NCBI GenBank assembly: GCA_022710255.1
Contig: JAKLHG010000051.1
Location: 1 to 12,755 of the forward strand
DNA from: Candidatus Hydrogenedentota bacterium
GTDB taxonomy: Bacteria > Hydrogenedentota > Hydrogenedentia > Hydrogenedentales > CAITNO01
Length of the DNA: 12,755 nucleotides
Direction of reading: 5' to 3'
Shown here: positions 6,069 to 12,755 of the stretch, piece by piece
Numbering within the stretch: position 1 is the stretch's first letter
Layout: each line of letters opens with the position of its first letter
Program-made: the position numbers and the translations under genes
Notes under the pieces: generated by a model
The model's input: only the letters and a program-made list of their open reading frames with translations
What the model was told of the DNA's origin: nothing
The model's database searches: none

Positions 6069-7460
6069 ATGAAAAAGAAAGCCAAAAGCGTTTACGAAGA
6101 CATTCGCGTGGATATCAGCCGGGCAAAGTCGGCCGCCGTCGGCGCCGCGGATGGTCTTACTCCGGGCGAGTTACATGAGATCGAACCCCGCGTGGCGCGT
6201 CTCCACACTACCCTGACGAACGAACGCAAAGATAAGAAATACGGCTTTTATGATCTTTATAAAGACAAGGCCGCGTTTGACGGCGTGAAAGACGCCGCAT
6301 GCCATTTCTCCGAAATGGGTTTTAAAAACCTGGTTGTACTGGGCATCGGCGGTTCGGCACTGGGCATTACGGCGCTGCACACCGCGCTGGCCGATCCCTA
6401 CCGCAACCTGCGCGGAAGCAAGGCGCGTGACGGCCGGCCGCGGCTTTTCGTGATGGATAACATCGACCCGGTGACCTTTAAGACCATGATGCATGTCTGC
6501 AAGCCCGAAAAAACCCTTTACAACGTGATTTCCAAATCGGGCGGTACGGCGGAAACCATCGCCCAGTTGATGATTGTCGTGGATATGCTCGAAAAGAAAC
6601 TCGGTGCCGGTGCGGTCAAGGACCACCTGGTGGTTACCACCAGCCCCCGGGGTGAAAAGGCGCCCAAGAGTCTGTTGCATCCCGTGGCGGACGCCTATGA
6701 CTTGGTTTCTTTCGATATTCCACTGAACGTGGGCGGGCGTTTCTCCGTTTTTTCGCCGGTCGGCATGTTTCCCGCCGCCATGCTGGGCATGGACCTCGAC
6801 GCCATGGTTGCAGGGTGCGCGGCCATGGACAAGCAGTGTTCCCGGGGGTCCTTGACGGATAACCCGGCCTACCTGAGGGCCGCCGTGCAATACCTGATGG
6901 ATGTGCGTAAAGGAAAGGTCATGTCCGTCATGATGCCCTATGCCGACGGCCTGCGTGATGTGGCCGACTGGTACCGCCAGCTCTGGGCGGAAAGCCTGGG
7001 CAAGAAATTCGATCTTGACGGGGAGAAGGAAGTCTTCACCGGACAGACGCCTATCAAGGCGCTGGGAGTGACAGACCAGCACTCACAGGTGCAGCTGTAC
7101 CGGGAGGGCCCCAACAACAAGTTGTTTACCATGCTCGAAGTGACGCGATTCTCAGCCTCCCTGCGCATACCGGACGTGTTGCCCCAGGTCAAGGGGCTGG
7201 ATTACCTGCGCAATGCCACAATGAACAAACTAATGGCCGCCGAGCTGCGGGGTACCCTTGATGCGCTGAAAATGAGCCACCGGCCCGTCATTCGCGTCAT
7301 ATTGCCTGCCTTAAACGCCTATACCGTCGCTCAGGTTCTGTACATGCTCGAAGTGGAAACCGCCATGGCCGGACGCTTGTATCATGTGGACGCTTTTAAT
7401 CAACCCGGAGTAGAGGAAGGCAAAATCATCGCCCGTAAACTGATGGGAGGCGATCGGTGA
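6069..7460 (+). CDS. pgi: Glucose-6-phosphate isomerase
   Basis: The protein has 463 residues, typical of the shorter bacterial phosphoglucose isomerases. It interconverts glucose 6-phosphate and fructose 6-phosphate in the cytosol, in glycolysis and gluconeogenesis, and feeds amino-sugar synthesis. The two SIS sugar-phosphate domains are evident: GIGGSALG at about residues 92-99, SKSGGTAETIAQ at 155-166 and VGGRFSVFSPVG at 221-232. Catalytic positions known for the family appear as Glu308 in WAESLGKK, His338 in DQHSQ and Lys452 in FNQPGVEEGK. The last segment fits the C-terminal family signature exactly. The stop overlaps the next gene's GTG start by 4 nt (GTGA), so the two are probably co-transcribed and translationally coupled. 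No other glycolytic gene is nearby. Confidence 0.97.
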   Translation: MKKKAKSVYEDIRVDISRAKSAAVGAADGLTPGELHEIEPRVARLHTTLTNERKDKKYGFYDLYKDKAAFDGVKDAACHFSEMGFKNLVVLGIGGSALGITALHTALADPYRNLRGSKARDGRPRLFVMDNIDPVTFKTMMHVCKPEKTLYNVISKSGGTAETIAQLMIVVDMLEKKLGAGAVKDHLVVTTSPRGEKAPKSLLHPVADAYDLVSFDIPLNVGGRFSVFSPVGMFPAAMLGMDLDAMVAGCAAMDKQCSRGSLTDNPAYLRAAVQYLMDVRKGKVMSVMMPYADGLRDVADWYRQLWAESLGKKFDLDGEKEVFTGQTPIKALGVTDQHSQVQLYREGPNNKLFTMLEVTRFSASLRIPDVLPQVKGLDYLRNATMNKLMAAELRGTLDALKMSHRPVIRVILPALNAYTVAQVLYMLEVETAMAGRLYHVDAFNQPGVEEGKIIARKLMGGDR

Positions 7461-9067
7461 GTCCGACGCCGGAAATGGGAGCGACGCCACGGCGGTCCTG
7501 TGATTTTGTTTGGGCGCGCCGTATCCGACGTTCTTTTCGTCTGCTGGTTGCCATCGCTTTTCTGCTCACATTTATGTTGTGGTTCGCGGAAGGGTATTTG
7601 CGTTATGAACAGAGCGAAATCCAGTACCGCATGTCGTTGACGTTGCATCCGGCCCAGGCGAGGCCTATTTTGAGGACCGTGGTGCGCCGGGAAACGGAAC
7701 TCAAGAAAGCACCCTCGCCCTTGTACCTGGAGGCGCTCGCCCTGGTTGAAGAACCGGACGAAGTGCTCGAGGCTTATGCGCGGGCGTACCAGGCAAATCC
7801 GCGCGATATGTCGCTGTTGCTCAATTACGGGTGTCGACTCTATGCCGGGGGTAACCCCGGCGAGGCGCGGGAGCGTTTTCGCGAGGCCGGGGCGAATCCG
7901 CCCTCCAATGCGCTGCCCCGCTACCTGGAGGCCGCCGCTTTTGCCGCGACGCTGGAACCGGAAAGCGATATGACTGATTTGATAGCCTTGCTGCGGAGGA
8001 CAAACGGTTCCGGCGACCCCGTTCTTTTCCCTGAGCCCTTGTGGCATGACAGTCTGCCTGAACGGGGACTGCGGTACGAAAAGCTGAGAATGGAAATCGC
8101 GGCGCACATGACCGAACCGCTGTTGCAGTGTGCCGACAACATCTTTGCCAGGGTACGCGGGCACTTCTTGCGGGAGGACACGGGAAACTGGGACGATTAC
8201 CTTGAAATTGTGCAGTCCATGGGCGCCAGGATAATGGGGCTTGGAAAAGGCGACAGTCCTCCGTCAACGGTTCAGCTGCAGGCTGCCCTGCAAATCCAGC
8301 TCGAGGCGTTGCTGCTGCGGGGAGAGTGGTCCAAAAAAAACGGCGGCGTTCTGGACCCGGAAATTAACAATGCAACCCTTCTCGTACGTGAGGCCCTTGC
8401 GGCCCTCACACAGTTTGAGGAGCGGCGTCCCTTGGCCGAGGCGCAATATCGGGACCGCCTGCTTGTGCCTCTTCGGCTGGCTACGAAAACGGCGCTCCTG
8501 TTTTTTGTCTTCTATGCGGTCGCCTTGTTCCTGCACAAGGCCGGCTCGGCCGGAAAACGTTTGCGCGCCCTGCCCCATACCTGGATGGCGGTTATTCCTC
8601 CCCTTGCGGGATTTGGCGTCATGACGCTCTTGCTGGCGGTGCTTGCGGCCGCAAGTCATTTCGGGCTTTCGCACCGGTTCGAGACCTTCATACCTGTACT
8701 CTGGTATGGCGTCGCCGGGTTCATGCTCCTGACCGGCATTTCATATCCCTTGCTTCAAATAAAAAAAGGTTTTATACGGGGCGACCTGCCGGTGGAAATC
8801 GAAGACGGCGACGGTTCCGGCAATGCACGGGTCGTAACGGGGCGGATTTCATTCCGACGGCGCATGGGTGTCTACGGATGCCTGTTAAGGCGGTACATGG
8901 GCATACTGCTGGGCGGCTTTATCATCATGGTATGCCTGTGGCTCGTCGTGCACCGGATACTCTTGGCCGCCTATCCGTTTCATCTGGATTTACTGAACAC
9001 CGGCCTCGATATAGAGGCGCAGCAGTTGATTGCGGAGGTGGAAGAACACTTGCGAGATTTCATTTAG
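7457..9067 (+). CDS. Uncharacterised membrane protein with helical-repeat domain, coupled to pgi
   Basis: The protein has 536 residues and I do not recognise a family. It starts with GTG overlapping the pgi stop (GTGA), with GGGAGG 6 nt upstream. Topology read from the sequence: a basic N-terminus (RRIRRSFR), one membrane segment at about 27-46, then a large soluble part (about 50-340). Within that, residues 88-165 look like TPR-type helical repeats (YLEALALVEEPDEVLEAYAR, then LLLNYGCRLYAGGNPGEARERF split over two helices). Four more hydrophobic segments follow at about 343-359, 376-401, 411-434 and 480-505, and a short acidic amphipathic C-terminal tail. By the positive-inside rule the helical part would face outside the cytoplasm, but this is uncertain. 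Coupling to pgi suggests co-expression, not necessarily a shared pathway. It could be a scaffold or a tetratricopeptide-type envelope protein. Confidence 0.8.
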   Translation: MSPTPEMGATPRRSCDFVWARRIRRSFRLLVAIAFLLTFMLWFAEGYLRYEQSEIQYRMSLTLHPAQARPILRTVVRRETELKKAPSPLYLEALALVEEPDEVLEAYARAYQANPRDMSLLLNYGCRLYAGGNPGEARERFREAGANPPSNALPRYLEAAAFAATLEPESDMTDLIALLRRTNGSGDPVLFPEPLWHDSLPERGLRYEKLRMEIAAHMTEPLLQCADNIFARVRGHFLREDTGNWDDYLEIVQSMGARIMGLGKGDSPPSTVQLQAALQIQLEALLLRGEWSKKNGGVLDPEINNATLLVREALAALTQFEERRPLAEAQYRDRLLVPLRLATKTALLFFVFYAVALFLHKAGSAGKRLRALPHTWMAVIPPLAGFGVMTLLLAVLAAASHFGLSHRFETFIPVLWYGVAGFMLLTGISYPLLQIKKGFIRGDLPVEIEDGDGSGNARVVTGRISFRRRMGVYGCLLRRYMGILLGGFIIMVCLWLVVHRILLAAYPFHLDLLNTGLDIEAQQLIAEVEEHLRDFI

Positions 9068-9207
9068 GGGCGCCTGTCTGACAGGAATGGACTCTTGCCG
9101 GAACGCGGCTTACAGAGTCGTGCCCTTCCCTGGGGAGATACTTGTCATTACCCACATCTTTTAGTAAATGGTGGCAAGAGCAAGATGCGCCTTTCTTTTT
9201 CATTCAG

Positions 9208-9450
9208 CATCCCAACGGGATGCCATAACAAAGCCCAGGGTTGCGGTACTCCGCTACCCTGGGAGATGTGTACGCACCCCTTCTTTGCTACCCCGAATGG
9301 GGTTGTGTCCTTGGAGCACGTATGAATCAGGCCTATAGTAAAGGCGACGCAACTCCGTTGGAGTAGAACAGAAAGGGATAAGGATTCTTTGCATACCCAG
9401 GGTAGCGGAGTACCGCAACCCCGGGCTTTGTTATATAGCCCCTTCGGGGC
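9208..9450. repeat. Array of short palindromes including an inverted pair of 35-nt units
   Basis: Two 35-nt arms, 9229-9263 and 9396-9430, are reverse complements at 34 of 35 positions. Each arm is itself a hairpin: CCCAGGGT pairs with ACCCTGGG outside and GCGG with CCGC inside, around TACT (one mismatch in the second arm). Between and beside them are smaller hairpins: CATCCC/GGGATG (9208-9222), CCCC/GGGG (9291-9302), ACTCC/GGAGT (9352-9364) and GCCCC/GGGGC (9438-9450), with 3- or 4-nt loops such as AAC, GTT, GAAT and TTC. This resembles the dispersed palindromic extragenic repeats of some Bacteroidota, Planctomycetota and related genomes. The function is unknown. Confidence 0.85.
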
Positions 9451-9662
9451 ATTTACAGAATAACGTGCCATATTTTACATTCTGCTCGCCACAAAATAAC
9501 GATATGGCATTTGTGGGTAATGACAGGGGGAGATATGGGTACGATGCACACCAGCCCGGTTCCATGGGCTCCGGTACCCGAGGCCGGATTTTCCTGTCAG
9601 CGGAGGGATTTTTCCCGTACTGTACACTTTCAAGAAAATACTTTTTATTGTGGTTGATCTTG

Positions 9663-9671
9663 TGTTATACT
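9663..9671 (+). promoter_or_regulatory. Extended -10 promoter for the murC-ftsQ-ftsZ cluster
   Basis: TGT followed by TATACT (9666-9671) forms an extended -10 element. The -35 region is poor at the proper distance (a T-rich stretch around 9643-9650), as tolerated with an extended -10. Initiation near 9678 would leave a leader of about 35 nt containing the ribosome binding site GAGAGG (9698-9703). Confidence 0.45.
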
Positions 9672-9711
9672 AAGCATCACTACAATATGTTGGGTATGAG
9701 AGGTAAGTGTT

Positions 9712-11163
9712 GTGAACGGCATTCAGAGAAAAGTGCATTTTGTGGGTGTAGGCGGCATCGGCATGAGCGGCCTGGCCGAAATCCTGTTGAATTTGGGCTA
9801 TGAGGTGTCCGGCTCGGATATGCAGCCTTCTCCCATTACCGCCCGGTTGCAGCGTTATGGCCTCAGGTTTCATGCCGGGCATGACGCGTCCCATGTGGGA
9901 GATGCGGGTATCCTGGTCGTCTCCGCCGCTATCACCTCGGACAATGTTGAGATACAGGCTGCACACGACCGAAGAATACCGGTGATTCATCGCAGCGATC
10001 TGCTGGCCGATTTGATGCGGTTGAAGCCGAATGCCGTTGTGGTGGGCGGCACCCATGGCAAGACAACGACCACCTCCATGATCAGTGCGTTCCTGGAAGA
10101 TGCGAATCTTGGCGCCACTACGATTGTCGGCGGCATCCTGCAGCGGAGCGGCACAAACGCCCGGTGGGGAACGGGGGATTACCTGGTCGCGGAAGCGGAC
10201 GAGCATGACGGCTCTTTTCTCCGTCTGCATCCTACCATGGCCGTCGTCACCAACATCGATGCGGAGCATCTTGAATATTACGGCACCCTTGACAGCATCA
10301 AGCGTGCCTTTACCGATTTTTGTAACACAGTGCCTTTCTACGGGTATTCCATTCTGTGCGGTGACGATCCCCACTGCCGCGAAATTCTCCCCGAGATTGA
10401 GAGCGTTGCCCTGACCTACGGATTGGACGGGAACGTTTCCCTGGAAGGTGTCAATGTAAGGCGGACACTGCTTTCCCCCGACAGCCCTTTGGGGTCCCAG
10501 TTGGCGTCCGTGAAAACCACTTTCGATGTGGTGTGTCATGATGAGCGGTTGGCGCCCAGGGGGATGCTGGGCACACTTGAGATCAATACGCTGGGAAAAC
10601 ATAACGTGCGGAATGCGCTCGGCGCATGCATGGTGGGCTTGTGCCTCGGGCTGCGGTTCGCCACGGTTGCGGAGGGACTGCGCCAGTTCGCCGGCGTGCG
10701 GAGGCGTCTCCAACTGCGCGGCGTGGCCCGCGGCGTCACGGTGATGGAAGACTATGCCCATCATCCCACGGAAATACGCAATACGCTTGAAGCGGTGCGG
10801 TGGGCCACGGACGCCAGGATTATCAGTGTTTTCCAACCCCATCTTTTCAGCCGCACCAAATTCTTCTGTGAAGATTTCGCGAAAGCTCTGGCCATGTCCG
10901 ACTTGGCCCTCGTAACGGACATCTATCCGTCCCGCGAAGCTCCCATGCCGGGGGTGGACGCGGGCATGATTGTGGACGCTGCCCAGGCAACGGGGGCACG
11001 GCATGTGGAACTGGTCAGGGATAAGAACGCCGTGCCGGAAAGATTGGAGAAGGTGTTGCGTCCAGGTGACATTCTGCTGGTGCTGGGCGCGGGAGACATT
11101 AATCACATAGTCTCGGCCCTGCTGGAGATGCTTGCGCCGGATACAGGAGGAAAAGAACGATGA
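9712..11163 (+). CDS. murC: UDP-N-acetylmuramate--L-alanine ligase
   Basis: The protein has 483 residues, full length for MurC. It adds L-alanine to UDP-N-acetylmuramate with ATP, the first peptide-forming step of peptidoglycan precursor synthesis in the cytoplasm. Motifs in order: HFVGVGGIGMSG near residues 9-20 (UDP-substrate Rossmann domain), GTHGKTTTT at 113-121 (ATP P-loop), EADEHDGSF at 161-169, NIDAEHLEYY at 181-190, and DYAHHP at 347-352 in the C-terminal ligase domain, with FQPHLFSRTKFF further on. All are standard for MurC rather than MurD/E/F. Translation starts at GTG 9712 with GAGAGG 8 nt upstream. It overlaps ftsQ by 4 nt (ATGA). An open antisense frame of 478 codons across it is a GC-rich shadow. 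Confidence 0.97.
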   Translation: MNGIQRKVHFVGVGGIGMSGLAEILLNLGYEVSGSDMQPSPITARLQRYGLRFHAGHDASHVGDAGILVVSAAITSDNVEIQAAHDRRIPVIHRSDLLADLMRLKPNAVVVGGTHGKTTTTSMISAFLEDANLGATTIVGGILQRSGTNARWGTGDYLVAEADEHDGSFLRLHPTMAVVTNIDAEHLEYYGTLDSIKRAFTDFCNTVPFYGYSILCGDDPHCREILPEIESVALTYGLDGNVSLEGVNVRRTLLSPDSPLGSQLASVKTTFDVVCHDERLAPRGMLGTLEINTLGKHNVRNALGACMVGLCLGLRFATVAEGLRQFAGVRRRLQLRGVARGVTVMEDYAHHPTEIRNTLEAVRWATDARIISVFQPHLFSRTKFFCEDFAKALAMSDLALVTDIYPSREAPMPGVDAGMIVDAAQATGARHVELVRDKNAVPERLEKVLRPGDILLVLGAGDINHIVSALLEMLAPDTGGKER

Positions 11164-11948
11164 AAACCATGACCGTGCCTATGCCACAACGGCAGGCCTT
11201 GTCCGTTCAAACAAAACGGGGGCCTTTCTGGAGACGCGTGAAAGTCTTATTGCGGGCGGTTATTTTCCTAGGCGCGGTTGCGGTGGTCGCCTACTCGTTT
11301 CCCCAGTCGGATTATTTCAAGGTGCAGCGGGTTGCCTTTGAAAATGCTCAGAAGACGGAAGAAAAGACCATTCTCGCGGCTTCGGGAATTGATGCCAACG
11401 ACAACGTTCTGTTCCTTGATATTGAAGCGATCGAGGATAATGTGGAGAAATTACCCTATGTCAAACGCTGCGAAGTGAGCCGCATGTCCGTAAACGAACT
11501 CCTGCTGCGTATCGCGGAGCGGGAGGCGGCCGCCACGGTCATGGTAAACAATCACCTTTTCGAGATTGACCGGGAATTCGTGGTGTTGCGTCAGATTTCC
11601 CCCTTTGCGGTTCCCGTGGGCCCGTTGATTACCAATCTGCCTGGTGTAGTGACGCTTGGGCCGGGCCAGCATCTTGATCTGCCCGAACTCAGGGCCGCGT
11701 TTGATTTATGGGAAGAATTCATGAAACTGCCTTTCTCTGATAAACTTACTCTTTCTGAAATTTCCGCGGAAAGCGTGGATAATATACGCATGTATTTTGA
11801 AGAACTGCCCTATGAAATGCGTTGGGGCCGCACCGATTTTGAAACCCAGACCACCCGGCTGGCCATGTTGTGGGATCAAATGAACGGCGCTATCCCCTGT
11901 GAATACTATCTGGATTTGCGTTTTGACAGCGACTTGGTGTGTCGCTGA
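11160..11948 (+). CDS. ftsQ: Cell division protein FtsQ/DivIB family
   Basis: The protein has 262 residues, close to the usual FtsQ size. It has a short cytoplasmic N-terminus with basic residues (KRGPFWRRVK), one membrane segment at about 29-46, and then an extracytoplasmic POTRA domain at about 53-125: YFKVQRVAF, ILAASGIDANDNVLFLDIEA, LPYVKRCEVSRMSVNELLLR split over the domain, ending in REAAATV. A beta domain follows with FEIDREFVVL and ITNLPGV. FtsQ links septal wall synthesis (FtsW/FtsI) to the division ring through FtsB/FtsL. Identity rests on this domain order and on its place between murC and ftsZ. The ATG overlaps the murC stop (ATGA) and AGGAGG lies 9 nt upstream, so translation is probably coupled. 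No ftsA follows. Confidence 0.9.
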   Translation: MKTMTVPMPQRQALSVQTKRGPFWRRVKVLLRAVIFLGAVAVVAYSFPQSDYFKVQRVAFENAQKTEEKTILAASGIDANDNVLFLDIEAIEDNVEKLPYVKRCEVSRMSVNELLLRIAEREAAATVMVNNHLFEIDREFVVLRQISPFAVPVGPLITNLPGVVTLGPGQHLDLPELRAAFDLWEEFMKLPFSDKLTLSEISAESVDNIRMYFEELPYEMRWGRTDFETQTTRLAMLWDQMNGAIPCEYYLDLRFDSDLVCR

Positions 11949-11978
11949 TGGGAACTGATATTTACTTGCAGCTTTTAT

Positions 11979-11990
11979 GCCGCGCGCGGC
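11979..11990 (+). repeat. 12-nt GC palindrome just before the ftsZ ribosome binding site
   Basis: GCCGCGCGCGGC is a perfect palindrome directly abutting GGGAG (11991-11995), the ftsZ ribosome binding site. It could be a protein site or help fold the leader. With no loop bases a full hairpin is not possible, and chance in GC-rich DNA is a fair explanation. Confidence 0.3.
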
Positions 11991-12003
11991 GGGAGACTCA
12001 CAC

Positions 12004-12755
12004 ATGCTCATAGAACATTCCAATGAAAGTATGTTGCAGGACGCCATAATCAAAGTGTGCGGCGTCGGCGGCGCAGGGGGCAATGCCGTCAACCGGATGA
12101 TTGAATCAGGCATGACTAACGTGGATTTTATCGCGATTAATACCGATGTTATGGATCTCAGGCATTCCCTTGCCACCACCCGCCTGCAGATTGGCCAGGG
12201 TAAGGGTGTTGGCGCGGGCGCCAGGCCGGAAATAGGGCGGCAGGCCTGCGAAGAGGACCGGGAAAGCGTCCGTAATGTGGTGCAAGGGGCCGAAATGGTA
12301 TTCTTGACCGCAGGCCTGGGCGGCGGCACAGGCACGGGCGCGTCCCCGATTGTTGCGGAAGAAGCGACCGCATCCGGGGCGCTCGTGGTTGCCGTGGTTA
12401 CCCTGCCTTTTTCTTATGAAGGCATGGAACGCATGGATAATGCACTGTCGGGCCTGGAAGAGCTTGAAAAACATGTGGATTCCATGATTGTGGTGCCCAA
12501 TGACCGCATCGCCCAACTGAGCGACGATGAAACCCGGTTGGTGGACGCATTCCGCAAAGGCGATGAAGTGCTCCACAATGGCGTGCGGGCCATATCGGAA
12601 CTGATAACGGTGCCGGGACTGATAAACGTCGATTTCGCCGATGTGCGCACGCTGATGAAATCGCGCGGCAGGGCGCTGATGGGTATCGGTGTGTGCGAGG
12701 GGCAGGACAGGGCCATTCGCGCGGCGAAGGATGCCATCAATTGTCCGTTGCTGGA
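12004..12755 (+). CDS. ftsZ: Cell division protein FtsZ (3' truncated by window end)
   Basis: 250 codons of FtsZ, the tubulin-like GTPase that forms the cytokinetic ring, run open to the window edge. Present are GVGGAGGNAVNRM (about 20-32), NTD (47-49), the GTP-binding signature GGGTGTG (106-112), PNDR (165-168) and the T7 loop NVDFADVR (208-215), whose acidic residue completes the active site of the neighbouring subunit. The normal remainder (about 70-150 residues, including the C-terminal tail that binds FtsA or ZipA) is missing, so tail-based partners cannot be judged. TLPF replaces the more usual TKPF after the GTPase core, a small deviation. The start is ATG 12004 with GGGAG 8 nt upstream. 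A 55-bp gap separates it from ftsQ with no terminator, so it is likely in the same transcript. Confidence 0.97.
   Translation, partial: MLIEHSNESMLQDAIIKVCGVGGAGGNAVNRMIESGMTNVDFIAINTDVMDLRHSLATTRLQIGQGKGVGAGARPEIGRQACEEDRESVRNVVQGAEMVFLTAGLGGGTGTGASPIVAEEATASGALVVAVVTLPFSYEGMERMDNALSGLEELEKHVDSMIVVPNDRIAQLSDDETRLVDAFRKGDEVLHNGVRAISELITVPGLINVDFADVRTLMKSRGRALMGIGVCEGQDRAIRAAKDAINCPLL

Larger units (their letters stand above)
9068..9711. other. Intergenic spacer with palindrome array, upstream of murC
   Basis: This spacer of 644 bp has a small hairpin just after the preceding stop (CCTGT/ACAGG, 9073-9085, no T-run), a dense palindrome array at 9208-9450 and a murC promoter near 9663-9671. Frames across the array on either strand (for example 9095-9325 plus and 9148-9471 minus) merely translate the palindromes and are not genes. 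Confidence 0.6.

Noticed and set aside
9073..9085. Terminator after the membrane protein gene
   Set aside because: The stem is only 5 bp and no T-run follows.
9148..9471. 107-codon minus-strand frame and 76-codon plus-strand frame (9095-9325) across the palindrome array
   Set aside because: Both repeat the same short peptide (GCGTPLPW) because they translate inverted copies of the palindrome. The reading on both strands is a product of the repeat and not of a gene.
9654..9671. TTGATC as a -35 box for the murC promoter
   Set aside because: Only 6 nt separate it from TATACT, far below the needed spacing. The extended -10 reading fits better.
9670..11106. 478-codon open frame antisense to murC
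   Set aside because: It fully overlaps an unmistakable murC and shows no recognisable domain, only GC-driven absence of stops.

Overview
This is a bacterial chromosomal window, GC-rich in its genes, with core cell-envelope and division genes on the right and accessory genes on the left. Phylum cannot be fixed from the window alone. A secreted protein with propeller blades and a large alpha-rich domain, intergenic hairpin arrays and long gene-poor spacers suggest a PVC-like lineage or a Hydrogenedentota/Lentisphaerota-type bacterium. That is an impression from family knowledge, not a measurement.

Left part (1-3521). The 3' end of an ABC-transporter sugar-binding protein gene converges on a SLOG/LOG-fold nucleotide-binding protein gene on the minus strand. 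About 1.5 kb without a convincing gene follows. It holds two diverged direct copies of a roughly 265-bp repeat (2169-2435 and 2810-3345, about 77% identical by hand alignment). They are separated by an AT-rich stretch. The second copy is split by a 265-bp insertion flanked by TA dinucleotides that carries two hairpins, so it looks like a small non-autonomous mobile element. A GAAA-tetraloop hairpin lies in the leader of the next gene.

Middle (3522-9067). A 723-residue exported protein or lipoprotein has N-terminal propeller-type repeats and an uncharacterised alpha-rich C-terminal domain. Next comes glucose-6-phosphate isomerase (pgi), translationally coupled by a GTGA overlap to an unrecognised 536-residue membrane protein with a helical-repeat region and five predicted membrane segments.

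Right part (9068-12755). A 640-bp spacer contains an array of short palindromes, including a 35-nt unit present twice in inverted orientation with 34 of 35 positions identical. An extended -10 promoter then precedes a compact wall and division cluster: murC, ftsQ (ATGA overlap) and ftsZ (cut by the window end). No ftsA, murB or ddl lies between them.

No tRNA, rRNA, CRISPR array or autonomous transposase gene was recognised. I see no complete novel defence or biosynthetic system. The best leads are the TA-flanked insertion inside a dispersed repeat, the palindrome array, the two uncharacterised proteins at 3522 and 7457, and the ftsA-less division cluster.
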